A stretch of 64,000 nt of DNA from Novosphingobium chloroacetimidivorans (GCF_014204535.1 NZ_JACHLR010000004.1:248001-312000), one strand, 5' to 3'. Counted from the first letter of the stretch, positions 43,753 to 53,140 are shown. Numbers and translations: made by a program. The notes: generated from the sequence alone by a model not told the origin.

Positions 43753-44963
43753 ACGTCCTGATCGTCGGGCTGAACTACGCGCCCGAGCCGGTGGGGATCG
43801 GTCCCTACACCGCCGGCATGGCCGCTTCGCTGGTCAGGGCGGGGCACGAGGTCACCGTTATCTGTGCCAAGCCCTACTATCCGCAGTGGCAGGTCGCGGC
43901 GACGGACCGCGGCCTGCGCGCACGGCGCAGCGAGGAGGCCGGTGTGCGCATCGTGCGCGTGCCGATCTATGTCCCTGCCGTCCCCAGCGGCGCGCGGCGC
44001 GTGCTGCATCATCTGAGCTTTGCGCTCTCGGCTCTGCCTGCGGTGCTCGCGGCCGCGACCCGCCGGCGGCCCGACGTCGTCATCGCGATCGCGCCATCGC
44101 TGATCTCGACCGCCATCGCGCGGATCGCCGCGCGGCTGACCGGCGCCAAGCTGTGGCTCCATGTGCAGGATTTCGAGGTCGCCGCCGCAGGGGCGGTCGG
44201 CTTGCTGCGCAAGCCCTGGCTGATGCGCCTGGCGCGTGCGTTCGAGGGGTGGTCGCTGCGGGCCGACCGGGTGAGCACGATCTCGCCGCAGATGTGCGAC
44301 GGCCTGGCGAAGCGCGGCATCGCGCCACGCCGGATCGTCGAGTTCCGCAACTGGGCAACGCTCGACCGATCTGCCTCGTCCGAAGTTCACGATTATCGCC
44401 TTGAGTGGGGGATCGATCGCCCGCATGTCGCGATCTACTCCGGCAGCATCGCCAACAAGCAGGGCCTCGATCTCATCCTCGAGGCAGCGCGGCGCCTCAG
44501 CCATCGGCGCGACCTGGTCTTCGTGGTGTGCGGCAACGGTCCGCAGCGAGAGCGGCTGATCACCGCCGCGGCGGGGCTCGACAACATCCAGTTCCGCGAC
44601 CTGCAGCCCGCGGCGCGGCTGGGCGAATTGCTCGCGCTCGCCAGCGTGCACCTGCTGCCGCAAGTCGCCGATGCGGCCGACTTGCTGCTGCCGTCCAAGC
44701 TGACCAACATGCTCCAGTCTGGGCGACCCGTGGTGGCGACGGCAGTGCACGGCACGGCACTCGCCCACGAGGTCGAGGGGTGCGGCATGGTCGTGCCGCC
44801 GGGTGACGGACACGCCTTTGCCGCCGCGATCGAGCGATTGATCGACCACCCGGAACTGGCGGCGACGCTGGGTGCGCAAGGCCGCCAGCGGGCGCAGGAG
44901 CGCTGGAGCGCACCGCAGATCCTCGGCCGTTTCGAACGGCAGCTATGCGAACTCGCCGCATGA
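43749..44963 (+). CDS. WcaI-type GT4 glycosyltransferase
   Basis: A 404-residue GT-B glycosyltransferase. The start MNVLIVGLNYAPEPVGIGPYT closely matches colanic acid WcaI. The C-terminal nucleotide-sugar domain includes AIYSGSIANKQGLDLILEAA and LLLPSKLTNMLQSGRPVVATA. The order gmd-fcl-wcaI is the same as in the colanic acid locus without gmm, so it may transfer fucose or an adjacent sugar in the repeat unit. The GTG start overlaps fcl. Confidence 0.88.
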   Translation: MNVLIVGLNYAPEPVGIGPYTAGMAASLVRAGHEVTVICAKPYYPQWQVAATDRGLRARRSEEAGVRIVRVPIYVPAVPSGARRVLHHLSFALSALPAVLAAATRRRPDVVIAIAPSLISTAIARIAARLTGAKLWLHVQDFEVAAAGAVGLLRKPWLMRLARAFEGWSLRADRVSTISPQMCDGLAKRGIAPRRIVEFRNWATLDRSASSEVHDYRLEWGIDRPHVAIYSGSIANKQGLDLILEAARRLSHRRDLVFVVCGNGPQRERLITAAAGLDNIQFRDLQPAARLGELLALASVHLLPQVADAADLLLPSKLTNMLQSGRPVVATAVHGTALAHEVEGCGMVVPPGDGHAFAAAIERLIDHPELAATLGAQGRQRAQERWSAPQILGRFERQLCELAA

Positions 44964-45054
44964 GTTCGCATTTTGTTCTTTCCTACAGCATGCCGATGCG
45001 CATAGTCATCCGGCTCCTCACGCCGCGGGTCGTCCCCGCCATCAGGAGCTGCCC

Positions 45055-45393
45055 ATGACCTTCCAGATCACCGCACCGGCCGCCTATGTGCCGCAGACCG
45101 CCATCGCCTTTGCCGCGCCCGAAGGTGCCGCGCTCGTCTCCGACAACTCGCCGCTGCCGATCAGCGAGCCGTCCTATCGCGGCGCGCGGCCGATCGCCCT
45201 CGACACGCCCTTCGCGTCCGCTCGCGCGATTGCGGTGATCGCGCAAGGACCTGGCAACGTCGCCTTCCGCTTCGGCGATGCGAGCACGATCGCGGTGCCG
45301 GTCGCAGTGGGGCTGACCGTCCTGCCGTTTGCCGCGACCCAGATCGTCGCTGCGGGCACCACGGCCCCCGCCACCTTCCACGCACTGGTCTGA
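45055..45393 (+). CDS. Small protein resembling phage/GTA head-spike base proteins
   Basis: A 112-residue, strand-rich protein with no membrane segment. The C-terminal half (FRFGDASTIAVPVAVGLTVL, then PFAATQIVAAGTTAPATFHALV) resembles, from memory, the Rcc01079-type spike base family of gene transfer agents and phages, which shows a similar LP...I.A.GTTA ending. The ATG has AGGAG seven bases upstream. It begins a new translational unit 91 bases after the transferase gene and directly precedes an SGNH hydrolase of phage-spike type. The assignment needs a profile search. Confidence 0.6.
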   Translation: MTFQITAPAAYVPQTAIAFAAPEGAALVSDNSPLPISEPSYRGARPIALDTPFASARAIAVIAQGPGNVAFRFGDASTIAVPVAVGLTVLPFAATQIVAAGTTAPATFHALV

Positions 45394-45408
45394 GGGAGGA
45401 CGCCGCAG

Positions 45409-46806
45409 ATGCTTGCCGTCATGTCCCCCGCCGCCAGCCCGCGCGAAGTCGCCAACCAGCGCCTGCTCTCCCGCCTGCGCCGCGCCGCTTCGCGCGCGAG
45501 CCTTTCCAACCCGCGCAATGCGGGGCTGCATGTCACCCCGCCGACGATCACCGACAACGGCGCGACCAGCCCGCCGATCACCGCCGCCAATCCCTACGCC
45601 TGCAATGCCGTGAGCCAGGGCGTGTGGCACGTCGTCGGTGGCCGCTATGGCAGCGCCGGCCGCATCGCTGCCGGCGTGCAGGACGCGCTCGGCAACGAGC
45701 TCAACACGTACGCCCGCTGGGAAGTCATGGCGGACAGCCGGTACTTCACCGCGCGGGTCGGGCCGACCACCATGCCCTACCGCTTCATCGTCGATGGTCG
45801 CTACGTGTCGCTGACCGGAACGGTGCTGGCGACCACGTCGGGTAATACCGACCAGTATCTGACCCTCGATTTCGGCTCCCGCAGCGTGCGGCGCATCGTC
45901 GTCGAGGCGATGCGCACCGGGCGACTGAACGGCGGTTACGTCGAGGATGGCGCCTCGCTCTGGCCGGTCGATGCCAGCGAGACGCCGCATGGCGTGTTCC
46001 TGGGTGACAGCTACGTCTTCGGCTCGGGGCCGGACTTTACCGCCGATGGCGTCGCCGTGCAGATGGCCGATCGCATGGGCGTGGCGTTGCAGGCGAGCGG
46101 ATCGGGCGGCACCGGCTGGAACCAGACCGCGACCGGCATCCACCGCTTCGACCAGCGGATCGCGGGCGGTGACCTGACGGTGGGTTATCGCGCGCCGGAG
46201 GTCGTGTTCCTGCACGCCTCGGTCAACGACGCCTACATCGGCCAGAACGCGGCGACCTTGCAGGCCCATGCTCTGGCCGGCCTGCGCGCGGCGCGTGCGC
46301 AGTTGCCCGGCGTGCCGATCGTCGTGTTCGGCTGCATCGCCGCGCCCAATCGCACGGCCGCCACGGTCACGGTGGCCGAGAGCGCGGTGGCCGCAGCGGT
46401 CACCGCCTTCGCCGATCCGCTGTGCCGCTTCGTTCCGGTCGACAGCGATCCAGGCGGCAAGTGGGTCAGCGGTCTGGGCTCGGAGCTGCGCTTCACCGCT
46501 CCGCTGACCGCCGCCATCAGCGCCACGCTGGCGACGGCCTGGCCGGCGGGCAGTTCGGCATCGACTTACACGATCCTGTTCTCCGACGGTTCCACTCGCC
46601 TGGCGACGCTGACGCAGAACGCCACGAGCGTCAGCTGGACCGGCGCAGTCACCGCCGGGGCTACCGCCATGGTGCGCCAGACCGAGGGCAACCCGCGCTT
46701 TACCATGCACGCCGACTGGATCCACCCGAGCAACTACGGCGCGGCGTACCTTGGCGAACGCTACGCCCGTGGCGCCCTCGCGGCATTGGAGGCGATGCTG
46801 GGATGA
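45409..46806 (+). CDS. SGNH/GDSL hydrolase of phage-spike type within the polysaccharide operon
   Basis: A 465-residue protein. The first 185 residues form a strand-rich region. The SGNH esterase domain follows, with the nucleophile S201 in FLGDSYVFGSG, the Asn block HASVNDAYIG and the D436/H439 pair in DWIHPSNYG. Between the third block and the catalytic His, residues about 385-428 hold an inserted strand-rich segment (YTILFSDGSTRLATLTQ) of a kind I associate with phage tail proteins. It may deacetylate the polysaccharide. Its stop overlaps the start of the next glycosyltransferase gene. There is no signal peptide. Confidence 0.82.
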   Translation: MLAVMSPAASPREVANQRLLSRLRRAASRASLSNPRNAGLHVTPPTITDNGATSPPITAANPYACNAVSQGVWHVVGGRYGSAGRIAAGVQDALGNELNTYARWEVMADSRYFTARVGPTTMPYRFIVDGRYVSLTGTVLATTSGNTDQYLTLDFGSRSVRRIVVEAMRTGRLNGGYVEDGASLWPVDASETPHGVFLGDSYVFGSGPDFTADGVAVQMADRMGVALQASGSGGTGWNQTATGIHRFDQRIAGGDLTVGYRAPEVVFLHASVNDAYIGQNAATLQAHALAGLRAARAQLPGVPIVVFGCIAAPNRTAATVTVAESAVAAAVTAFADPLCRFVPVDSDPGGKWVSGLGSELRFTAPLTAAISATLATAWPAGSSASTYTILFSDGSTRLATLTQNATSVSWTGAVTAGATAMVRQTEGNPRFTMHADWIHPSNYGAAYLGERYARGALAALEAMLG

Positions 46807-47975
46807 CCGATGCGTGCGGCCATGGCGAGGCTCTGACGACGGCGACGCACATGCGCGTCGCCGTCGTCTACCATGCCTGGCCGCACTATCGTGAGCCGGT
46901 GATGCGGGCGATGGATTGCAGCCGGTCCATTGCCTACGACTTCTACGGCAGCGGCGAGGCGCTGGAGGGCGTGCTGCACGCCGACCCGCATGCCGTCAGC
47001 CGCTTCGTACCCGCGCCGTTCCGTCGCTGGCGCAATCTGGTCTGGCAACCCGGCGCGGTGCGCGCGGCGATGACCGGGCGTTATCAGGCGCTGATCCTGT
47101 TCGCCGATCCCAACTTCGCCTCAACCTGGGTCGCGGCGGCGATCGCCCGCCTGCGTGGTCGGCCGGTGTTGTTCTGGGGACACGGCTGGCTGAAGCCGGA
47201 GGGCAGGGCCAAGCGGGCGATGCGCAGCGCCTACTTCGCGCTCTCGCATCGGCTCCTCGTCTACGCCGAGCGCGGACGCCGGCTCGGTGTCGCCGCCGGC
47301 TTCGCGCCAGAGCGGATCACGGTGGTCTACAACAGCCTCGACGTCGAGCGTGCCGATGCGTTGGTCGCTGCGATCGAGGACGGGTCCCTGGCGGCTTGCC
47401 CGCAGGCGCTGTTCCCGGACACTTCGCACCCGCTGCTGATCTGCACGGCACGGCTGACCGCGAAGTGCCGGTTCGACTTGCTTCTGCAGGCCGCCGCCCG
47501 CCTCTCGGCGCAAGACCGGCCGGTGAACGTGTTGCTCATCGGGGATGGGCCAGAGCGCGGACGCCTCGAAGCTCTTGCGCAGGCGCTCGGCGTAAGCGCG
47601 CACTTCCTGGGCGCCTGTCATGACGAAGCGATCGTCGGTCCGATGATCTACCATGCCGACCTGACCGTCTCGCCGGGCAAGATCGGTCTCACCGCGATGC
47701 ACAGCCTGATGTACGGCACGCCCGCCATCACTCACGGCGACTTCGACGCGCAGATGCCCGAGGTCGAAGCGATCGAAGCGGGCGTGACCGGCGCTTTCTT
47801 CTGCCGCGACGATGCCGACGATCTTGCCGCCACGATCGCGCAGTGGCTCGCCCAGGCGCCGCCGCGCGCGCAGGTTCGCGCCGCCGCGCGCGCTGCGATC
47901 CACGCCAAGTGGACGCCGCAGGTGCAGGCGCGGATCATCGAACAAGCCGTACTGGAGGTTGCCGGCCATGCCTGA
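46803..47975 (+). CDS. GT4-family glycosyltransferase
   Basis: A 390-residue GT-B glycosyltransferase. The N-terminal domain begins MRVAVVYHAWPHYREPVMRA (after a short leader). The donor domain includes LLICTARLTAKCRFDLLLQA and VLLIGDGPERGRLEALAQALG. The ATG at 46803 overlaps the hydrolase stop by four bases; an ATG at 46851 is an alternative. Substrate unknown. Confidence 0.85.
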   Translation: MTDACGHGEALTTATHMRVAVVYHAWPHYREPVMRAMDCSRSIAYDFYGSGEALEGVLHADPHAVSRFVPAPFRRWRNLVWQPGAVRAAMTGRYQALILFADPNFASTWVAAAIARLRGRPVLFWGHGWLKPEGRAKRAMRSAYFALSHRLLVYAERGRRLGVAAGFAPERITVVYNSLDVERADALVAAIEDGSLAACPQALFPDTSHPLLICTARLTAKCRFDLLLQAAARLSAQDRPVNVLLIGDGPERGRLEALAQALGVSAHFLGACHDEAIVGPMIYHADLTVSPGKIGLTAMHSLMYGTPAITHGDFDAQMPEVEAIEAGVTGAFFCRDDADDLAATIAQWLAQAPPRAQVRAAARAAIHAKWTPQVQARIIEQAVLEVAGHA

Positions 47976-48579
47976 GCGCGCGCTTCTCACGCAAGTGCCC
48001 GAACCGCAGCGCGTGACGGACGCCATGATCGTCCGCTGCCGCGCCGAGGTCGAGGGCAGCGCCAAGGCGGCGGTGCGCCGGCTGCTGCTGCCCTGGCTGC
48101 GCCGGCGGTTCCGGTTCGCGGAACTGGGCGAGGGATTTCAGTGGGGCGCGGAACTGATCGTTGGCGCGGGCAGCCGGGTCGGCCGCTTCGCCTACCTCGG
48201 CCCCGGCTTCGCCTCGCACGGACCTGTCGTGGTGGGAGACTTGTGCATGGTGGCGGCGGGGTGCCGGATCGTCGGCGCGGACCATGTGTTCGATCGAGCG
48301 GGTACGCCGACGCGGCTCGCCCGTCCGGACACGCCGCGCCAGGTGACGACCTTCGGGGCCGATGCCTGGATCGGCGAGCGGGTGACGATCCGCGAAGGCG
48401 TCACCATCGGTGCGGGCGCGGTGGTCGGCTCCGCCGCCACCGTCGTCCGCGACGTGCCGGCCTACGCTGTCGTGGCGGGCACCCCGGCCCGTCTTGTCCG
48501 CGAGCGTTTCGGACCGCGCGAGCGCATGCTGCACGAACAGGTTGTGACCGGGCGTTCGGCCCTGGAGGTGGCCGCGTGA
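47968..48579 (+). CDS. Left-handed beta-helix acyltransferase
   Basis: A 203-residue protein with hexapeptide repeats (IVGAGSRVGRFAYLGPG, then VTIREGVTIGAGAVVGSAATV) and the typical ending VPAYAVVAGTPARLVRERF. It is likely an O-acetyltransferase acting on the repeat unit. It overlaps the previous gene by eight bases and the next by four. The presence of acetyltransferases fits with a possible esterase in the same locus. Confidence 0.85.
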   Translation: MPERALLTQVPEPQRVTDAMIVRCRAEVEGSAKAAVRRLLLPWLRRRFRFAELGEGFQWGAELIVGAGSRVGRFAYLGPGFASHGPVVVGDLCMVAAGCRIVGADHVFDRAGTPTRLARPDTPRQVTTFGADAWIGERVTIREGVTIGAGAVVGSAATVVRDVPAYAVVAGTPARLVRERFGPRERMLHEQVVTGRSALEVAA

Positions 48580-49559
48580 TCCGCGCTCTGGTGCCGGGGA
48601 AGGCGGCTGTGGTGCCCGCCAGCGGAGGCTCGGTCCGCGATGGCTTCCTGCCGGGTGTGACCACAGTCATCCTCACCTTCGACGAGGAGCCGCACATCGC
48701 CCGCGCTATCGAGAGCGCGCGCAGGTTCTCGCGCGAGGTGCTGGTGGTCGACTCGTTCTCGCGCGACCGCACCGTCGAGATCGCGCGGTCGCTGGGTGCG
48801 CGGGTCGTGCAGAACGCCTGGGTCAACTACGCGCGCCAGTTCCGCTTCGCGCTGGAGGAGTGCGGCATCCGCACCGAGTGGATCCTGCGGCTCGATGCGG
48901 ATGAGCTGATCGGCGAGGATCTCGCCGTGCGCCTTGGCGAGACATTGCCGCGCTTGCACCCGGACGTGACCGGCGTGGTGCTCAGCCGGCGGCATCATTT
49001 CATGGGCCGATGGGTGCGGCATGGCGGACGCTATCCGCTCCGGCTGCTGCGGCTCTGGCGCAACGGCCTGGGCGAAGTCGAGGACCGCTGGATGGACGAG
49101 CATGTGCGGGTGCGCAGCGGCCGCACCATCGCCCTGCGGGGGCTGTTTGCCGATGCCTGCGAGCGCGACGTCGCCTTCTTCGTCGCCAAGCACAACGGCT
49201 ATGCGGCGCGCGAGGCGATCGACGTGCTCGATCGCAGGTACGGCCTGTTCGGCCCGCGCCCCACCCTGACCTGCGCCGCGAGTGGCTGGCAGGCGCGTCT
49301 CAAGCGGCTGGCGAAGGAGGGCATCTACAACCGCTTGCCTTTCGGCGTCGGGCCGATCGCCTACTTCCTGTACCGCTACGTCCTGCAGCTGGGCTTCCTC
49401 GATGGCCGGGCGGGACTGGTCTACCATGTGCTGCAAGGCTTCTGGTACCGCTTCCTGGTCGACGTGCGCGTGCTCGAACTGGAACGGGCGATGCGCGGAT
49501 GCGGGACTCGCGACGAGCGGCTCGCCGCGTTGCGCCAGGCGACGGGGTTGAAGCTGTGA
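48576..49559 (+). CDS. GT2-family glycosyltransferase
   Basis: A 327-residue inverting glycosyltransferase with a GT-A fold. Key segments are VTTVILTFDEEPHIARAIES near residue 30, VDSFSRDRTVEIA and the metal motif LRLDADE. The C-terminal part (LPFGVGPIAYFLYRYVLQLGF) is partly hydrophobic and may touch the membrane, as in WaaE/KdtX-like enzymes. The GTG start overlaps the preceding stop (GTGA). Confidence 0.88.
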   Translation: MIRALVPGKAAVVPASGGSVRDGFLPGVTTVILTFDEEPHIARAIESARRFSREVLVVDSFSRDRTVEIARSLGARVVQNAWVNYARQFRFALEECGIRTEWILRLDADELIGEDLAVRLGETLPRLHPDVTGVVLSRRHHFMGRWVRHGGRYPLRLLRLWRNGLGEVEDRWMDEHVRVRSGRTIALRGLFADACERDVAFFVAKHNGYAAREAIDVLDRRYGLFGPRPTLTCAASGWQARLKRLAKEGIYNRLPFGVGPIAYFLYRYVLQLGFLDGRAGLVYHVLQGFWYRFLVDVRVLELERAMRGCGTRDERLAALRQATGLKL

Positions 49560-50170
49560 CCCTGGCGGCACGCGCGTCCGCTCCCAACCCGGTGCTGGAT
49601 GCTCGCGAAACCAGCCCGCGCACCGGTGGTGCCAGCTTCACCCTGCGGCTGCGGATCGCGCGCGTGATGTTCGGCCTGTGCTGGCTGCTGCTGGCCGCCT
49701 GGACGCCGCCGGCCTTGCGCGGCTGGCGCCGGCTGCTGCTGCGCGCGTTCGGGGCGAAGCTGGGCCGCGGCGCGAACGTCTATGCCAGCGCGCGCATCTG
49801 GCACCCGGCCCACCTCGTCATGGGCGACTATGCGACGATCGGCCGAAGGGTGAACTGCTACAACCAGGCCATGGTGAGCCTGGGTGACTACGCCGTGGTC
49901 TCGCAGGACGCGACGCTGTGCGCCGGCACCCACGACTACGACGATCCCGAGTTCCAGCTGCACACCCGCCCGATCGCTCTGGGTCCACATAGCTGGGTCG
50001 CGGCGGAGGCCTTCGTCGGTCCGGGAGTGGTGGTCGGCGACTATGCCGTGCTGGGCGCGCGCGGTGTCGCCATGCGCGATCTTGCCGCCGGCATGGTCCA
50101 TGCCGGCCATCCCGCCGTGCCGATCAAGCGCCGCGCGCTCGCGCCGGACAGGCCCAAGTCCGTCGCATGA
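49556..50170 (+). CDS. WcaF-type acetyltransferase
   Basis: A 204-residue hexapeptide acyltransferase. A hydrophobic segment (FGLCWLLLAAWTPPALRGW) precedes the beta-helix (ANVYASARIWHPAHLVMGDY, then VVSQDATLCAGTHDYDDPEF), as in colanic acid WcaF. It would O-acetylate a sugar. GTG start overlapping the GT2 stop. Confidence 0.87.
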   Translation: MTLAARASAPNPVLDARETSPRTGGASFTLRLRIARVMFGLCWLLLAAWTPPALRGWRRLLLRAFGAKLGRGANVYASARIWHPAHLVMGDYATIGRRVNCYNQAMVSLGDYAVVSQDATLCAGTHDYDDPEFQLHTRPIALGPHSWVAAEAFVGPGVVVGDYAVLGARGVAMRDLAAGMVHAGHPAVPIKRRALAPDRPKSVA

Positions 50171-51516
50171 TGCATCTCATCCTCTGGACGCTGTACCTGG
50201 GCGGAGTCGCGATCAACCTGCACATGTTCGCACGCATCGACCTGTCGCGGCTCGACTTCCTGGACGGTATCCTGATCGGCCAAGGCTATTACGTCATCGT
50301 GCCGCTGGGCGTCTTCCTGGCGACCGGGCAGGCGGAGGTTCCCGACCTGCACCTTGTCTACCGGCCCTATGGCGACCTTGCGACTACCGGCATGCTGATC
50401 GGCGGCATGTACCTGTTCCCGGCACTGCGGACCGCCTTCGGCCGCGTCCATCCCGAACGTCCCGATCGCAGCGACCCGCGCATGGTCTCCACCGTGGTCA
50501 TGCTGTTCATCGTGACCGGCGCGGTGTCGTTCATGCTCACCGGTCTTGCGAGCGGCGGCCACTGGCAGGAGAACGTCGACGGCGCCTTCGCCAACCCGGC
50601 TTTCCTGCCGATCAAATACGCCGCCAACGTGGCGCGCAACGCGGTCTTCGCGGTGCTGCTGTACCGTGTGACGCGCGGGGAGATGACGATCGGCCTGGCG
50701 CTCCTGGCCGGCCTCATGCTGGCGCTGATCGACCTGTTCACCACCTTCAACCGCATCACTGCTGTCTACCTGCTGATCATGGCCATGCTGTTGATGAAGC
50801 GGATGCCGGTGCGCCTGATTCTGGTGGCCGCAGGAAGCCTGGTCGGCCTGTCCGCCTTCAGCACGGTGTGGCCTGCGTTCCGCGGTCTTGCCACCACGCA
50901 GGGCTATTCGGCGGCCTCGTTCGCTGAGGCCTGGAACACGGCGCGCCGGGCGCAGGAAATGTCTTCGGCAAGCCTGGACGCCTCGCTGAACGGCGTGTTC
51001 GAATCCTCCAACATCGTCGTGCTCAACTGGATCGTGCAGCACTATGGCGCTGTCGAACGGCCGTTCCTGTCGTTCGCCATGTTTGCGCGTCCGGTGACTC
51101 TGCTGCTGCCGGGGGCGGTGTGGCCGGGCCGGCCGGAAAACTTCGGTCTGTCGTTGGGCGAGGGGATCGCGCACATGCCCTCGCTCGCGCTGAACTCTAC
51201 GCTTTATGGGGAGAGCTTTGCCAACTTCGGCTGGTTCTGGCCGCTTGGGCTCTGCGCCTTCGTGCTGCTGTGGCACGGTGTCTACCGCGCCATCGCCCCC
51301 AACGCGCGCGTGGTGCAGACGATGGGCGCCTTCGCGGCAATCGCGATGTGGCGGTTCGATGCGTCTTTCGTCGGCTGCGCGGCGCTGCTGACCGGCGCGC
51401 TGGTCTGTGCCTTGTGGCTCATCCGGGTCAGCCGGCTCAAGTCGGTGGGCCACTTCTACTTCCTCAGCGCCGCGAGCGTCGTCTCCGCAGGGTTCCTGGC
51501 GGGTCAGATTCGGTGA
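50167..51516 (+). CDS. Polytopic membrane protein, probable polysaccharide polymerase (Wzy-like)
   Basis: A 449-residue protein with about ten hydrophobic segments and a large loop near residues 255-330. Wzy polymerases are poorly conserved, so the call rests on topology, a position just before the flippase and the lack of any other polymerase candidate. An ATG at 50167 overlaps the acetyltransferase stop. Confidence 0.65.
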   Translation: MMHLILWTLYLGGVAINLHMFARIDLSRLDFLDGILIGQGYYVIVPLGVFLATGQAEVPDLHLVYRPYGDLATTGMLIGGMYLFPALRTAFGRVHPERPDRSDPRMVSTVVMLFIVTGAVSFMLTGLASGGHWQENVDGAFANPAFLPIKYAANVARNAVFAVLLYRVTRGEMTIGLALLAGLMLALIDLFTTFNRITAVYLLIMAMLLMKRMPVRLILVAAGSLVGLSAFSTVWPAFRGLATTQGYSAASFAEAWNTARRAQEMSSASLDASLNGVFESSNIVVLNWIVQHYGAVERPFLSFAMFARPVTLLLPGAVWPGRPENFGLSLGEGIAHMPSLALNSTLYGESFANFGWFWPLGLCAFVLLWHGVYRAIAPNARVVQTMGAFAAIAMWRFDASFVGCAALLTGALVCALWLIRVSRLKSVGHFYFLSAASVVSAGFLAGQIR

Positions 51517-52865
51517 TCCGGCGCGTGGCGGCCGGCATCGGCATGACGGCGTTCGACAAGCTGGTGGTCGCCGGTACGCAACTGCTGCTGGTGCCGATCC
51601 TTGCGGGTCATTGGGGGCTGGAACTCTACGGCCAGTGGCTGATCCTGGCGACGCTGCCTCAGTTCCTCAGCATCAGCGACTTCGGCTTCGCGACGGCGGC
51701 CGGCACGCGCATGACCATGGCAGCGGCACAAGGCGACCGCCAGGAAGCGATGCGGATCTTCCAGAGCGCGTGGCGCGCGATCCTCCTCACCTCTACCGGC
51801 ATGATCGTGCTCGTCCTGCTGCTGGCATTGTGCCTGCCGAGCGCGCTGTTCGGAGCGCACCCTGTGGCACCGGTCGAGGACTTGCGCCTGACCATGGCGG
51901 TGCTGGGGCTCTATGGCGTCGTGGCGGTGCAGGGCGGCATCTTCTTCGCAGGCTTTCGCGCCGCGCAGCTCTTCCCCATCGGCGCGTTCTGGAACGCGAT
52001 CGTCCTGCTGATCGAGAATGCGGCGCTGATAATCACCGTGGCGTCGGGCGGCGGGCCGCTCGCGGCGGCATGGGCGTGGCTGGTCGGGCGACTGATCGGG
52101 CTCGCCGGGCAGAACTGGCTGCTGCGGCGCAAGGTGCCGTGGCTGACGATCGGCCTGGCGCGGGGTAGCTGGAAGGAGGCCCGGGCCCTGCTGGCGCCGG
52201 CCGGCGCCATCATGCTCATGCCGGTCGCGCAGGCGGTGGTGCTGCAGGGCACCGCGTTGGTCGTCGGCGCCGTGGCCGGGCAGGGGGCGGTTCCCGTGTT
52301 CGCCGCGGCGCGCACGCTGTCGCGGGTCGGCATGCAGCTGTGCTGGATCGTCAGCACACCCTTGATGCCCGAGTTCTCCGCCGCGGCTGCGCGCGAGGAC
52401 CGGCAGGCGATGGCGGCGATGGTGCTGGCACTGATGCTGGTCTCGGCGGCGCTGGTGCTGCCTTATGCGCTGGGGTTCGCGCTTCTCGGCGGCCCGGCGA
52501 TCGCGCTGTGGACCCACGGTGCGATCCAGGCCCCTGCGGCGCTGGTCGCGGCGATGGGCCTGGCGATCGCGGCGGGAGGACTATGGTATCCGCTTTCCAC
52601 CCTGATGCTCGCGCGCGATCGGCAGGCGCGGTACACCGGCTGGTACCTCGCCTTGTCGCTGGCGAGTCTGTCGCTAGCGGGGGGGCTGGTCGCCATGCTG
52701 GGAGTAAGCGGCGGCGGCATCGGCCTTGCCGTGCTCGATCTGGCCATGCTGGTCGTGGTCGCGCGGCTCGCCTGCCGTCATCTCGCCACGCCAGCCGAAC
52801 TGCGCCAGGCATGCCGGGCAGTGTGGCGGACCATCCAAGCACGCAGGGCAAGGCTCGCCAGATAG
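51513..52865 (+). CDS. Polysaccharide flippase (Wzx/MATE-like)
   Basis: A 450-residue membrane protein with about twelve hydrophobic segments. The start MTAFDKLVVAGTQLLLVPILAGHWGLELYG region resembles oligosaccharide flippases, which move lipid-linked repeat units across the inner membrane. The GTG overlaps the previous stop (GTGA). It is the last gene of the locus. Confidence 0.8.
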   Translation: MIRRVAAGIGMTAFDKLVVAGTQLLLVPILAGHWGLELYGQWLILATLPQFLSISDFGFATAAGTRMTMAAAQGDRQEAMRIFQSAWRAILLTSTGMIVLVLLLALCLPSALFGAHPVAPVEDLRLTMAVLGLYGVVAVQGGIFFAGFRAAQLFPIGAFWNAIVLLIENAALIITVASGGGPLAAAWAWLVGRLIGLAGQNWLLRRKVPWLTIGLARGSWKEARALLAPAGAIMLMPVAQAVVLQGTALVVGAVAGQGAVPVFAAARTLSRVGMQLCWIVSTPLMPEFSAAAAREDRQAMAAMVLALMLVSAALVLPYALGFALLGGPAIALWTHGAIQAPAALVAAMGLAIAAGGLWYPLSTLMLARDRQARYTGWYLALSLASLSLAGGLVAMLGVSGGGIGLAVLDLAMLVVVARLACRHLATPAELRQACRAVWRTIQARRARLAR

Positions 52866-52985
52866 CCTGGAGCATTTTCAAGTTGACCGTTCACGGTCAA
52901 CGTCTCGGAAAATGCGGCATCGAGAGCCTGGAGCATTTTCAAGTTGACCGTTCACGGTCGATGGCTCGGAAAATGCGGCATCGAC
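52864..52985. repeat. Two tandem 61-bp nested palindromic repeats
   Basis: Two head-to-tail copies (52864-52924, 52925-52985) differ at a few positions. Each has an inner palindrome TTGACCGT-TC-ACGGTCAA (52883-52900 in copy 1; one mismatch in copy 2), flanked by GCATTTTC and GAAAATGC. They begin at the flippase stop codon and could act as transcript-end or stability structures. Confidence 0.92.
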
Positions 52986-53140
52986 AAACCTAAATCGTCT
53001 TCGCCCATAGTGCATCCGCTTTAGCGGCATTTCCAAGTATGTTTAAGGGTTGTTCATCTTATTACGCTTTAATACGTAGGCGCCGTAGAAGAGCGTGGAA
53101 ATACTGGTCGCATCCGAAACTATCCCCAAAGGAGTGTCGT

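Noticed and set aside
52864-52985. Possible CRISPR array
   Set aside because: The two 61-bp units are contiguous, without spacers, and no cas gene is present.
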